A stretch of 64,000 nucleotides of DNA from Gigaspora rosea (GCA_003550325.1 QKWP01001170.1:24209-88208), one strand, 5' to 3'; numbered from the stretch's first letter, positions 12,119-23,183 are shown. The notes: generated by a model from the letters alone, not told the origin. A program made the numbers and translations.

Positions 12119-12287
12119 GGTTTAGGCTGCAGATAAGTATTTAGGTTTACTTGGATATATGTCTGAGTTTTTATTCTTAGCATTAGATTTAAAAAAAAAT
12201 GAAATTTCTTTCAGTATTGTAAAAAGTTTCTATTAAATTTAATAAAGATAAAAGCAAGGTCTCACCTTTAACATTTAAAAAAAAAAA
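12119..12287 (+). mobile_element. 5'-truncated retroposon with 19-base target duplication
   Basis: Exact 19-base direct repeat AATAAATACTAAAATTCTA at 12100-12118 and 12288-12306 flanks a 169-base insert ending in poly(A). The insert's start (GGTTTAGGCTGCAGATAA) and end (GCAAGGTCTCACC before the poly(A)) match the 3' end of the retroposon at about 47770-47920. It is therefore a short copy of the same family, with target-primed reverse transcription as the likely mechanism. Confidence 0.8.
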
Positions 12288-12393
12288 AATAAATACTAAA
12301 ATTCTATAATTAAATAGATTTGATAATTTCAAGGGCTGTGATTAACAAGAATCAATAAATCCAAAAGAAAAAATTTATTTAAAATATACTTAT

Positions 12394-13179
12394 GGGCCGG
12401 TGCAAAAACATAGATACACGACAACTAAAAATTTACATTATCTATATATAAAAGTTTTTATATATAAGCTATTTATTTACAATTTTTTTTTTACCAAATA
12501 AAGTAGGTTTTGAGCTATCTTTTAATATATTTTTTATTATTATTTAATAGAGATTTTATTGAGTAATAATTTTTATAAAAATTCAATTTTTTTTGAAAAA
12601 AGCATTCTTTTTAGTAAAAAATTGTTTTCGCCACCAATATGCAACTTTAAAGGTTTGTACTAAGCAAGTACATTGCTATAGATATGCTGAATATACAGTT
12701 AAAATTTTAGCTTAATTGAATTATTAGTTGTTAAGATATGAATTTTTAAAATTTATTATTAATTTACTATATTTTACAAAATTACTATAGTAAATTTCAT
12801 ACAATTTTTGCATTATATAGTAAATTGATAATAAATTTTAAAAATTTATATTTTAATAACTACTAATTCAATTAAGCTAAAATTTTAACTTTAAATTTAG
12901 CATACATATAGCAATCTAGTTAATTAATTTAAACTTATAATACTGTAAATTGGTGGCAAAAACCATTTTTGCTTTTTTTTAAGAAAAAATTGAATTTTTG
13001 TAAAAAATTATTACTCAATAAAATCTCTATTAAATAATAATAAAAAATATATTAAAAGATAGCTCAAAACCTACTTTATTTGGTATAAAAAATTGTAAAT
13101 AAATAGCTTATATATAAAAACCTTTATATATAGACAATGAAAATTTTTAGTAGTCGTGTATCTATGTTTTACACCGGCC
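12394..13179. repeat. Full-length foldback element, GGGCCGGTG ends
   Basis: A 786-base near-perfect palindrome: the left end GGGCCGGTGCAAAAACATAG and the right end are complementary, as are internal blocks (for example TTTTGAGCTATCTTTTAA and its complement near 13055). The centre lies near 12800. Flanks TAT on both sides suggest a 3-base duplication. No ORF. Confidence 0.7.
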
Positions 13180-13480
13180 TATATCAACTTATAATAAAAC
13201 TTAAAATCAATGTTGCTTAAAGTTTTATATATTTTTGAAAAATTCTAACTTTATACATATTTTAAATATGCAATTATTGATTTGCAGATATATGTAGCAT
13301 AAAATTAAACTATTTTAATAAATAATAAACCACTAAAGTATGGAACAGTAAGTCCCAACAACTTTTACATAAAAGTGGCAAATTTGAGTCTGTGTTATAC
13401 AAACCAAGCAATCTGATTGGATAATACTGTTATTTAGATTAATTAAAAATTTTTTTACTAATAGCGGCCAAATTTTTATT

Positions 13481-13799
13481 GGTTACGTATCACTTCATAG
13501 AAGTTTATTTTTACAAATGATTAGTTCATAGGCAAGTTTAATTTTAAAGACAATTAATTAATTTAGGGATAGCTCATTTCATAGACAGTTCATTTTATAG
13601 ACACTTCATTTTGCAGACAATCTTTAATGTTGATTCAGAAGTTATTTGCTATTAAAGATTGTCTATAAAATGAACTAACGATAAAATGAACTGTCTATAA
13701 AATGAAATGCCTGTAAATTAATATAAACTTGTCTATGAACTGATTGTCTGTAAAACAAGGTGTCTGTGAAATAAACTTCTGTGAAGTAAATACGTAACC
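13481..13799. mobile_element. Foldback MITE with 9-base target duplication
   Basis: Ends GGTTACGTATCACTTCATAG and its near complement; exact 9-base flanks ATTTTTATT at 13472-13480 and 13800-13808. Nearly the whole 319 bases fold back on themselves. A 9-base duplication is typical of Mutator-like elements. No coding capacity. Confidence 0.8.
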
Positions 13800-13808
13800 A
13801 TTTTTATT

Positions 13809-14437
13809 TATATATAAACTTTAAATTGTTACAGTTTTTAATTTAAATAACCAAAATGTGACTATATTAATAAAAAATATTTTGACAACATTTAAATTAC
13901 TATCAAGTATTTTGAAAAAAGCTGATTTAGTTGCGGGTTATGCAGTCCCATACTATAATGATCACAAACATTACAGAGCATACATAGGTTATCAATGATA
14001 AAAAGGAATCGTTTTACTAACCACTTTGTTCATTAAATATTACAGAGTTTCTTATAGTAATAGATAACAATTCAGTAATACTTGACGCTTTTTATATAAT
14101 TAAACCAATTATTGCCATAAGTTTTATTAAATTACATTTTCATCACGTTCAACCGTTGCGCATTAGGAAAAAAAACTTGGAACATGTACAGTAATTATAA
14201 TCAGTATTAATAGTTTTGAAAAATACACTAGTTTTAATTATCATAACTTAATATTTTTTTTAAATTATATGCACCCAAAAAATTACTTCCTTCATAACCA
14301 CAAACCATATAATAATGTTATTTAACCTGAATATATATATATAAGTAATAATGCAATATTCTTTTCAAAAATACAAATTCGATCATTATCTATTTTTTAA
14401 TTTTTTTTAAATAATTTAATATCTTTACAAAATAATA
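13809..14437. other. Spacer downstream of the membrane-protein gene
   Basis: AT-rich, without repeats that I can pair. It contains the 3' flank of the gene at 14438-15913; no clear AATAAA signal was identified on the minus strand. Confidence 0.4.
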
Positions 14438-15913
14438 TTATTGATGACCGTAAGGATTCTGTCCTTGTGGATAATTTTGTGAAGGATAACCTTGTGAACC
14501 ACCTTGTGAACCACCTTGTGAACCACCTTGTGAACCACCTTGTGAAGGTGGGAAACTTTGTGAATCACCTTGTGAAGGTTGATAACCTCGAGGGGGATAA
14601 CCGTGTGGTGGATAACCTTGCGGTGGATAACCTTGTTGTGGAAAACCTTGTGGAGGATAGCCCTGTGGAGGATAACCTTGTGGAGGATAACCTTGAGGAA
14701 GACCATGCTGATATCCAATCGGATAACTATGTTGTTGATAATCGGCAGGTGTTGGAGTTGGTACTGGCATTGGCATACTTTCAGTTTGTTCCTGTTCAGG
14801 TATTCCACCAAATTGTCCGGAAGAATGTTGCTGTGAGTAATGACTTGTCATACCATCATCTGAAGATGGACGTAAAATTGGTTGAGAACTACTAACACTA
14901 TAATATGAAGGATGTTGACTTTGTAATGGAGATGAAGGTCTTCCATATGAAACTTGTGGTGGAGGAGATGATTGACCAGTATAATATTGACCGTATCGTT
15001 CAGGAGGAGGAGAACCACCAAAATATTGACCAGGTTGGCCACTACCATATGATGTTGGCAAAGTATGTTGGACCACTTCAGTGTTTGCTTCAGTCGTAAA
15101 AGTAGGTTCAGGAGGAATATATTGATCATGATCATGATCATGATCCAAATCAGGAGGAGGAGCACTATCCAATTTCGGGTGACTTTTACTTTTATACCAA
15201 AATAACCAAATACCTACACCTAACAACATTATACAGACCAAACCTACAATCACCCCAATAAGAACTCTTTTTGCTGCGCCTGCAGTTGTATCTGGCTGTA
15301 AAACGGGACTATAACCCATTTTTTTTTTAAAAAAAAAAAAAATGATGAAAATTTTGAGAATATAAATCATGGAATAAAAATAAATATTAAGAATAAATAA
15401 TAAAGAAAATAGTCAATCAAACCTAACATCAGTAAACGGTATACCCAATTTAGTACATGCAGACTTATAATCATTCAAATTAGCGACAGAAACGTTTCCA
15501 ATGTTATTAGAACTATAACAAGACACGCATGATGTAAGATTTTTGTAATATTGTGAATTACACTGACAATTCGCTAATCTTTTGTCTTTAAAAAAAAAAA
15601 CAAATAAACGATCAATAAAATTTTATAATTATTTACATAACAAAAAAAAAAAAAAAAAAAACTTGCACTAACCAGTTACTGCCAAAATGGTAGCAGTATT
15701 ATTTCCTGGATTTATTGGTATTATAAGTGACCCACCACAAACGCTTATTGATTTATTAGCATTGAGGCAAGGATCATTTATCGGGTCACCACAAAAATTA
15801 CCGGTACTAGAACTACTAGTATTATTAGTATTGGTATTATTACTCTGACCAAGAACGGTCGAGCGTCCCAAAAGTATTAAACATATTAAAATAAATGGTT
15901 TGAATAGTAGCAT
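14438..15913 (-). CDS. Single-pass membrane protein, Cys-rich ectodomain, Pro/Gln/Tyr-rich tail
   Basis: Three exons on the minus strand: 15673-15913, 15423-15585 and 14438-15308. Introns of 87 and 114 bases have GT-AG ends (GTTAGT..AAAG, GTTTGA..ATAG), and both junctions split codons consistently, giving 424 residues. The start is the second in-frame Met (15913), which places a signal peptide at residues 1-22; the upstream Met at 15946 would put a charged leader before it. Residues 23-149 form an Asn/Ser-rich ectodomain with eight cysteines (41, 49, 59, 87, 89, 100, 103, 124) and several N-glycosylation sequons. A hydrophobic span at 150-173 is followed by a Lys stop-transfer. The 250-residue tail has a DHDHDHD acidic/His run, then PPQGY-type repeats, four GGSQ repeats, and ends NPYGHQ. 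Topology suggests a plasma-membrane sensor or wall-linked protein with an intrinsically disordered cytoplasmic tail; no enzymatic domain is seen. Function is unknown. It is the only clearly intact gene in the window. Confidence 0.85.
14495..14700 (-). repeat. In-frame tandem repeats coding the tail
   Basis: On the + strand a 12-base unit (GAACCACCTTGT) is repeated about four times near 14495-14545 (GGSQ codons on the minus strand), followed by imperfect 15-base units (GGATAACCTTGTG type) at about 14580-14700 coding QGYPP. All lengths are multiples of three, so repeat-number changes would keep the reading frame; length polymorphism is likely. Confidence 0.8.
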
Positions 15914-16159
15914 CTTGAAAATATAAAATAATTTAAAAATTAACAATATTAAAATTAAATAAAATTAATAAATGCATTTAAACAATCAATTATCGTTACT
16001 CATGATAGAATTCCAAAATAAAAAAATACCTTTAATAACTTTTGGTTAATCGATAATCATTAAAAAAATAAGCAACGTCAAATTTGTATTTTGCAGTTAA
16101 GCAAAAGAAAAATAATTTTTCGAGCAAAATTTCAAATAAACTTTTTATTTAAACAATTT

Positions 16160-16465
16160 ATGCATATCACAAAGGAGTATGATATCATTGAGCGTTTTGC
16201 AGAAAGAGTTAGTCAGCCAATGTTTAAAGTAAGTACACATGTTAGGTGATACTGTACAACTATCCATAATGAGTAAACAAACTCTTACTTTTAGTACTTC
16301 TTTAGCTTAATTAATCAAATAAATTGGTTCTCTGAAGCAAGAAAAAAAAAAGATCATTTAAAGGCGGCCATTGTTGTAAATTACAAATCATATACGTACG
16401 TACGTACGTACGTAAGTGCGTACCTGTTTAAAAGTGTAAGGTCAAAATTCTCTGCCAGTGGTTAA
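16160..16465 (+). CDS. Possible small two-exon gene, unrecognised
   Basis: An ATG at 16160 opens 23 codons (ending VSQPMFK) up to a near-ideal donor GTAAGTAC at 16229. A 66-base intron ends TTTTAG at 16294, after which an in-phase exon runs to a stop at 16463, giving about 79 residues; a second strong donor GTAAGT sits at 16412 within an ACGT microsatellite and could end this exon earlier. The composition of exon 1 is more gene-like than its surroundings. There is no family recognition, and the evidence is only splice signals and phase. Confidence 0.25.
16390..16423. repeat. (ACGT)n microsatellite
   Basis: About seven tandem TACG/ACGT units, self-complementary, ending at a GTAAGTGCG. It overlaps the possible small gene at 16160. 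Confidence 0.85.
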
Positions 16466-18550
16466 AAAATGTGACTACTTTCATCTTTATAGTCACTGAT
16501 TTATATACGTTCATGATTGATTACCTGATTTTTTTCTTGAAGGTAAAAATCTTTTTTTTTTTTATTTTTTTTTGAGAATATCTTATATTTATTTCTAAAA
16601 AATTTATCGGATATTTCTTAAATTCACAATTGCAACAGAGTACAAAAAACAAGGAATGCCAGCGAGGCTTCCACCTATGATATTATTTTTTTGTAAGTCT
16701 CGGAATTGATCTTAGACATACATACTGTGCGTACATATGTATAAAAAAACATAGAAATACGATCATTGTTTTATCTTGTGGCTCAGATATATAATATTAC
16801 TTATTTGATCGATCACCAATATGTACTAAGCCTCACGGTCATCGCCGTGCAAAGCCTTTTACAGTAAATCTCGTGATTATGTAATATTATTTTCGTAATT
16901 TTGAAAATGTTCTCGAAATATATAAAAATAAAACTAATTTACGCAGTCTAAATTTTTTTTTTTTTAAAAAAAAGCTGACTTTTATTTTCATGCTTATGAA
17001 TTTTGAACATTTATGATTACAAATATTTTTCTTTTCGATTTTATTTGGTGAATAAGTATAAAGGCATTAATTACTATAATACATTTATCACTCATTTTGA
17101 ATGAATTTGATTGAGTTCTACGAATCTCGCATACTTTATTGCCATTTTAAAGAAAATAATGGTATGAGGACTAATTTGAGAAATGGCGATTAAAATAACG
17201 ATCATTTACCGTTACATGATAGCTCACTTTTTAATTAATCTAGTATCACAATTTAATCAGTCAATTTTCGACGAATTACTAATAAATTGCTGATTGAATT
17301 CCGCTAATTCACAACAAACAAAAGAACAGTAGTGGTAGGTAAGTATTAAAAATAGACATGTGAAGCAGTGCACAAAATCTATATTGTGGAATTTCCGATT
17401 AAGCTGTCGGAAATTTTTCGTTCATTTAACTAATTTCATTGGCTGAGTTGTTTAAATTTAATTTAACATTAACATAAACATGGCGTGATTTGAAGACATC
17501 ACATGAATAACATGAATAACATGAATAATTGTTAATTAATTATAGAATTATCTATATCAATGCAAATTTTAAGAAAAATCACCCATTATGTGCAGAACGC
17601 AAATCATTAAATATGCTGTGGCACAGGAATTTCAATAGCAAGCATCAGGGAGGACTTATCCAGCGTAATGCTGTAATGTAACACGATCAGAAATAACGTA
17701 AAATTGTTCATATCTTAAAAAAAATTTAGCTAAGAAACGACATTTGTGCTCTAAAAAAATTTTTTTACTTGCGAAATTTTACATTATAATTAATGCACTA
17801 ATCATCAAGTATGCGGACAAATCCCCTGCACGCTAGAGAATTTTTTTATTAATAAAAAAATGGTTTTAATCGTCCCTTAAACTGATAACCGTATTACGGA
17901 ACTTCGATTATCGTTTCTATTTTCATTACTACTATACATATTTTTTCAAAGCCGCGTGCACTTATTTGTGCGAGCGATACAAATCCAAAAAGGGATAGCC
18001 AATCGGAGAACGCAAAATGTGATGATCCCGGATCAGCCCGACACGTGAGCAAAGCGAAGCAAAAACACAAAAAAAACGAGCGTTTATACCTGTCTTGTGG
18101 CATTAATTGAAAATGACGAGAATGAAATTTTACATGTAGAAACTAATTAGCATTTCTATAACCGCTAACTTTAACTCCCTAACCCTAAATTTTTAATTAG
18201 TTGATTTTAGAACTAGAGTTGCACCGATGGTGCACCGTTGGTGCACCAGTTTCCTGGTGAAATTAATTAGTTTCTAGTTAGAACGGAGTTAATTCAATAT
18301 GTTCTACATATTGCATAAATTGCATTCTTGATACCTATATATAAAAGCAACCCTAACATTAACTAACTACCCTTTTTTGGGTTTGGGTTTGTATCACTCG
18401 CAAAAATAAGTTTTCCGGCTAAAGCAAAAAAAAATTTCGTGTACCCACGTGTTTTTAAAAATTAGGGTTAATGCGTTGAGGTTAGGAGCTAAGGTTTAAA
18501 CTGCCATTTTTTTGCGTTTTCTTTACTTTTTGACTTCTTCGGGCTGATTC
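16466..18550. other. Gene-free stretch, mostly unique-looking
   Basis: No ORF or pairable terminal repeats. Contains CTAACCCTAA short motifs near 18176 and 18350, an imperfect foldback at about 18140-18300 (AGAAACTAATTAG and its complement) and a GC-richer patch with CACGTGAGCAAAGCGAAGC near 18040. A related ACGTGAC / CCAATCA phrase recurs near 19265. The 69-codon minus ORF at 17894-18103 has no support. Confidence 0.4.
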
Positions 18551-19125
18551 AGTGATGTTAAATAACTTGAAATGACAAAATGACTACTGGTCATTTGTCA
18601 TTTAAAAAAAGCAAATGACCTGAAATGGCTTACGAAAATTCTGGAAGTATAACACGTGATATGAGCTCGTACTGTTATTGGATAGTTATTATATCATATA
18701 TTTTGAAATATAAAATATGAATCTTAGGTTTCAGATGATTTTACCATTAAATGGCTGTCTCAATAAGACGATTTTAATGAGCTCAAACCATAAAAACCAA
18801 ATTACTGGATCTTGAGATTATTAACAATTTGTCATTTTAAATAAATTCTTGAACACAAATTCTTAATGATCATGGAACCCAGTGATTGGATTTTTATGAT
18901 TTTGGCTCGTTAGAGTCGTCTTATTAAGAGGTCATTTTGATCAGTAAATCAAAAGTTATTTACTATCAAATCTTATATACATTATTTAATAATAATTTTA
19001 TATTACTGTAGATGGGAATAGTTTAATGGCCATCCAAATTTAAATGACCTAAATGACTTTCAAGTGACTTATGCATTTTGAGGTCATTTAAAATTATTTA
19101 AATGACCAGGTCATTTAACATCACT
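18551..19125. mobile_element. AGTGAT-ended TIR element, 10-base target duplication
   Basis: Ends AGTGATGTTAAATAAC and, complementary at the right, GTCATTTAACATCACT; exact 10-base flanks GGGCTGATTC at 18541-18550 and 19126-19135. Subterminal repeats of AAATGAC/GTCATTT. An inner imperfect foldback (about 18725-18960) resembles in style the foldback at 7691-8341. 575 bases, no ORF. The 9-10-base duplication suggests a Mutator-like transposase. Confidence 0.85.
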
Positions 19126-19490
19126 GGGCTGATTCGTGTAAATAAAATTTCGCTATTCCCATTTGTTAATCTACACGATTTTTATACTATTCTATAACCC
19201 CACACATGTCTGTTCTTATTACTGTATTACTATACTGTATAAATCGTCTAAAGCGGAGCAGGCACGTGACATTTAACCAATCAAATTATAAAATTTTGAT
19301 ATGCTTCGACGAAGCCAAACAAGAAAGAAAAGAGAAAAACCTGGAAAATATATCTTGGGTGGGTTAATTCAAAATGTCTAGAAGGCAATTTTGATTATAA
19401 CTAACTATCTAAAACTTCCCTAACCCTAATTTGATGACCTAACCCTAAAGTTAATTCGATAAAATATATATAAGAATCTGCCCGAATTAG

Positions 19491-19637
19491 GAGGTCGGCT
19501 AAAGCGGAGTGAAATTTGGTTAGGGTTAGGGGTACCTTTTTGATGCAATTATTGTTAGAAGGTTATATAGATATCAATAATGTAATTTATGCAGTGTGTA
19601 GATCATATATTGAATTAACTCCGCTTTAGTCGACCTC
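19491..19637. mobile_element. Short MITE with 9-base target duplication
   Basis: 147 bases with ends GAGGTCGGCTAAAGCGGAGT and its near complement (one mismatch) and exact 9-base flanks CCGAATTAG at 19482-19490 and 19638-19646. Another AAAGCGGAGC phrase occurs at 19252, outside the element. Confidence 0.8.
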
Positions 19638-19646
19638 CCGAATTAG

Positions 19647-20094
19647 ACGTCTCCTATATATACATCATATTTTCTATAATTTATCTCTATATACATACAT
19701 AATACCTTATTATTATTTACAATCACCAATATTGAGATTGATAAGAATTGTTCATTAATCCAGGCCGAATTTAATGAAGGCCTGAACACGATGCATTCTA
19801 TTATTGTCCCGTTCATCGTATTGTTGTCGTACATGAATCGAATCGTTGTCTGAGCAAGTGGAATAGAAGATCCAAGACCTGAACAAGCGGTGTTTACTTA
19901 TTATTAGTGGCCTTCCATCCCGAGAAGAACTGGTGAGCGGAGGTCCCAAGAAAATTTCTTTGTACGAATGGTCACTTTTCTTGATATAGTTATGACAAAC
20001 CACCATAAATAATCCAAGAATGGTGGCAGAGGTTGTAAAAAGGTTTAACATACACACGTTGGGTATAAGGCCTTAAAGTGGGAAAAAAGGTTTT
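19647..20094. other. Possible coding trace, unresolved
   Basis: Minus-strand ORFs over 19755-20057 (about 100 codons, with a hydrophobic stretch near its start) and an overlapping second frame have more balanced codon content than the surroundings. No family, no clean intron and no second exon could be found, so I leave it as an unresolved trace. Confidence 0.2.
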
Positions 20095-20364
20095 CAGATG
20101 TGGGCTGTCGTCAATAGAAATCAGGCAGATTAACATTCTAAAAAAAGTTAATACCTTAACTTTCACAGCACATAGCTTGGTGATTTTCGAAGCTATTAAC
20201 ATCATTTAAAAATCAAAAGTAAGTCTAGATCTTAAGCTTTCATTTGACTATAAAATGATAATAAAAGCTTCGAAATTCATCGAGCTATGAGCTGTGAAAT
20301 GTAAGGCATTAATTTTTTTTAGAATGTTAATCTACCTGATTTCTATTGACGGCAGCCCATGTGA
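20095..20364. repeat. Imperfect foldback (MITE-like)
   Basis: The left block GGGCTGTCGTCAATAGAAAT pairs with the right block ending near 20360 (CTATTGACGGCAGCCC), and TAACATTCTAAAAAAA pairs with the right TTTTTTTAGAATGTTA. About 270 bases; no clear duplication. Confidence 0.6.
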
Positions 20365-20726
20365 TTGTAGAAAGATTGGAACATGAAAAAGAGATTAATT
20401 GGAAGGGGTTTTGTGAGAGAATGGTATTACCGTTGTGTTATTGCATCTAAAGTAGTCCCCTTTCTCAACAACTTTATTGCAAAGGAGTGCTCTTTATTCA
20501 TTTTAAACCAAACATTAATTTCATTTTACTAATTATTTTGAAATGTCAAAACAGATTAGATTTTTCCAATTCAAGCCCATAAAATTTGAATTAATAAAAT
20601 ATTAAGATAATTATTAACAGATTTTCAAAATATAAAGCATAAATATTTGAATTCCGCCTATTAATTCCTTCTTCTATACGGACCAAAAGGCTAACACAGT
20701 TCTTCGTCTATAGTTTAGAACATATA

Positions 20727-21004
20727 TGGGGTGTTCCCTTTTAAAAGGGCCCATTTTTACATATATTTTATTTTGAGGTAATTAAGTTTAACCGTAAAGG
20801 TGACTATCGGGTAATCTCGTGATGTGCTTGGCCTTGGACAACTTCGTGTAATATTTCTTTTACATTATCTCTATTTTTTATTATGCAAATCGACTTTCAT
20901 TTATAATTGAAAAATGTCAATCATGTCAAAATTTATATGAATCTAACGAAAACTCAATTTTCAAAAAAATGTAAAAATGGGCCCTTTTAAAAGGGAACAC
21001 CCCA
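20727..21004. mobile_element. TA-flanked MITE, TGGGGTGTTCCC ends
   Basis: 278 bases, ends TGGGGTGTTCCCTTTTAAAA and its complement, flanked by TA (20725-20726, 21005-21006). The interior matches 22488-22825 in inverted orientation (shared ATCACGAGATTAC and AATCGACTTTCATTT phrases), so the two are one Tc1/mariner-like MITE family with differing subterminal repeats. Confidence 0.8.
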
Positions 21005-21342
21005 TATTCGTTTTTCAAAGTTTTGAGTCGATCTAATAATTTGATATTAAAATTTTTAGGGTCGGAACCTAAATATAAATCAGATGTAAAAACATTTACC
21101 ACAATGAGATTTTTTCGTTAATAGTTTAATTGCAATCCGAAAGTATACTAGGTTGTGTTTAGAGTTAGGACCTCAAGAATTTTTCCTATCCGGATATAAG
21201 TAAAATTAAAAAAGATAAATCCGGATTAATCCTATTTTAAATCCGGATATAAATATATCCGGATTAATAAAATATATCCGGATATTTTTATATCCGGATT
21301 GCATATTATATCCGGATATTATATAATCCGGATATAATTAGT

Positions 21343-21460
21343 ATTATTTATTTCCTGGGGGAATAGAAATTATAGCAGAGGTTACCGACTATCATAGCAC
21401 ATGGATGGCCCTTCGGGCCATCCACGTACTATGATTTCCCCCAGGAAATAAATAAATAAT
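21343..21460. repeat. Hairpin element with cTTCGg-closed inner stem
   Basis: The outer arms (TTTATTTCCTGGGGGA and its complement ending near 21455) enclose a second hairpin at 21402-21424: TGGATGGCC, loop CTTCG, GGCCATCCA. In RNA the loop would be a c(UUCG)g tetraloop, an unusually stable fold. No coding capacity. Confidence 0.65.
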
Positions 21461-21734
21461 CCCCAGGAGCGTGTCACTAGATGTTAATCAGACTACCATA
21501 TTATTATTTTTACACGTGTTCTATATTTATATTCGTATTGTGCTTTACTAACTTTTGAGCTTCACTTTATTTTTTTATTTACATCATTTTTACTGTTTTA
21601 CTTTTTTTATCGCCTTTGCTTTTTTACTTCTATGATTAACTTTTTTCAAGCTCTTACTTTGCTTTGCTCTTATCATGTCTTTTTTTAGCTACATTTTACT
21701 ATGCTTATTTACTTTGGCTTTTAAAGTTCTTTAT

Positions 21735-22260
21735 TTGATAGTCCTCCAGTTAATCGGAGATCGATCAAAGTGTAACGTGACGCAAATCACATATGAAAAT
21801 CACTATAGTGTGAATGTGGCGTGCATACATATAAAAGTTTTTTTACTAAGTTAACGACACATGTCCACTAATTGAAAGTTGTAGAGCTCGTCAAGGCGCA
21901 CCTAACGGTGGTTAGATCATCCAAATCGGCCCAGTGGATGGCGAGATATCGTTGAAAAACGATTGGACGACTATATAAAATCTCTATGTAAACAATGTTT
22001 GTTTACATAGAGATTTTATATAGTCGCCCAATCGTTTTTCAACGATATCTCGCCATCCACTGGGCCGATTTGGATGATCTAACCACCGTTAGGTGCGCCT
22101 TGACGAGCTCTACAACTTTCAATTAGTGGACATGTGTTTAACTTAGTAAGAAAAAAACTTTTATATGTATGCACGCCACATTCACACTATAGTGATTTTC
22201 ATATGTGATTTGCATCACGTTACACTATGATCGATCTCCGATTAACTGGCGGACTATCAA
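21735..22260. repeat. Near-perfect 526-base foldback element
   Basis: The left arm starts TTGATAGTCCTCCAGTTAAT and the right arm ends with its near-perfect complement; both arms share the blocks CCATCCACTGGGCCGATTT and GAGATTTTATATAGTCG. The centre is at about 22000 (AAACAATGTTTGTTT). Only a few mismatches per arm are visible by eye. Flanks TTAT (21731-21734 and 22261-22264) suggest a 4-base duplication. A diverged copy is at 49498-50690. If read through it would give a ~250-bp dsRNA stem. Confidence 0.8.
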
Positions 22261-22487
22261 TTATATAAAATGTAAAACATATAAAAAAGTAAATTCTTCA
22301 AATAAAAATTAGTATAAAAAAATTAGAGTTTCCTGATAATCAATATAAGACCGGGAATCTCTCATGGGAAGATTCCTGGTCACAATATGATTATTATAAA
22401 TATGGTTAATTACGTGTAAAAAATAATCATAAAGGTAGTCATGAAAGACACTTAGTGAAATGGATATAATATATAATCTGAATTATA

Positions 22488-22825
22488 TGGGGTGTTACAC
22501 ATTAAAACAGCCCTTTTTGCAATTTTTTGAAAATTGCGTTTTCATTAGATTGATATAAATTTTGACATGATTGATATTTTTCAATTATAAATGAAAGTCG
22601 ATTTGCATAATAAAAATCAAGATAATTGTAAAAGAAAAATTACATGAGGTCGCGTAAGGCCAACACATCACGAGATTACTTGATAGTCACCTGTTACATT
22701 TAACCAATCAAATATGAAATTCAATTAATTCCAGATCAGTCCAAAAATCAAAACAAATAATTAAACCCAATTATCTTAAAATAAATTATATGTAAAAAAG
22801 GTCTGTTTTAATGTGTAACACCCCA
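22488..22825. mobile_element. TA-flanked MITE, TGGGGTGTTACAC ends
   Basis: 338 bases, ends TGGGGTGTTACACATTAAAA and its complement, flanked by TA (22486-22487, 22826-22827). Inverted relative of 20727-21004. Confidence 0.8.
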
Positions 22826-23183
22826 TATATTATATCTGAATTATATATTATATCCAGATTATATATTATATTCATATTATATATTATATCTGGATTATAT
22901 TATATCCGGATATATTTTGTTCAAAAAACTGAATCTGGATTTAGTTAAAATTTGGATTAATCCAGATATAAATATAAATCCAGATTCATGTCCTATCTCT
23001 AGTTGTGTTTCAAATGATTATGTGATAGTCCGGAGTTAATTTTTGTAAACCAATTTTCTAAAATATTACAGATAACAAGTCATGCACCTGCTCATGTGCT
23101 GCGAGTTTGTTTTTTTTTAGTTTGATTTGCTGCAATATTGTTATCTTAAAATGTTTAAACTTTTAAATTGGTTGTATAGAATA

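Larger units (their letters stand above)
21160..23001. mobile_element. hAT-like element with ATCCGGAT subterminal repeats
   Basis: 1,842 bases. Ends TAGAGTTAGGAC and, at the right, GTCCTATCTCTA; exact 8-base flanks GTTGTGTT at 21152-21159 and 23002-23009. TATCCGGATATA-type repeats at 21185-21340 and, decayed to TATCTGGAT, at 22840-23000 form the subterminal regions. It carries a short hairpin element (21343-21460), a 526-base foldback (21735-22260) and a TA-flanked MITE (22488-22825). No transposase ORF, so non-autonomous. Confidence 0.8.

Noticed and set aside
14467-14895. 142-codon + strand ORF (VNHLVNHLV repeats)
   Set aside because: Exact antisense shadow of the repeat-coding exon of the membrane protein; repeat unit lengths in multiples of three keep all frames open.
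14425-15165. Minus-strand ORFs 14425-14811 and 14848-15165
   Set aside because: Alternate-frame shadows of exon 3 of the membrane protein gene.
16390-16423. Possible CRISPR-like or regulatory array
   Set aside because: A plain ACGT microsatellite; no spacer structure, and the sequence is eukaryotic. No CRISPR array anywhere in the window.
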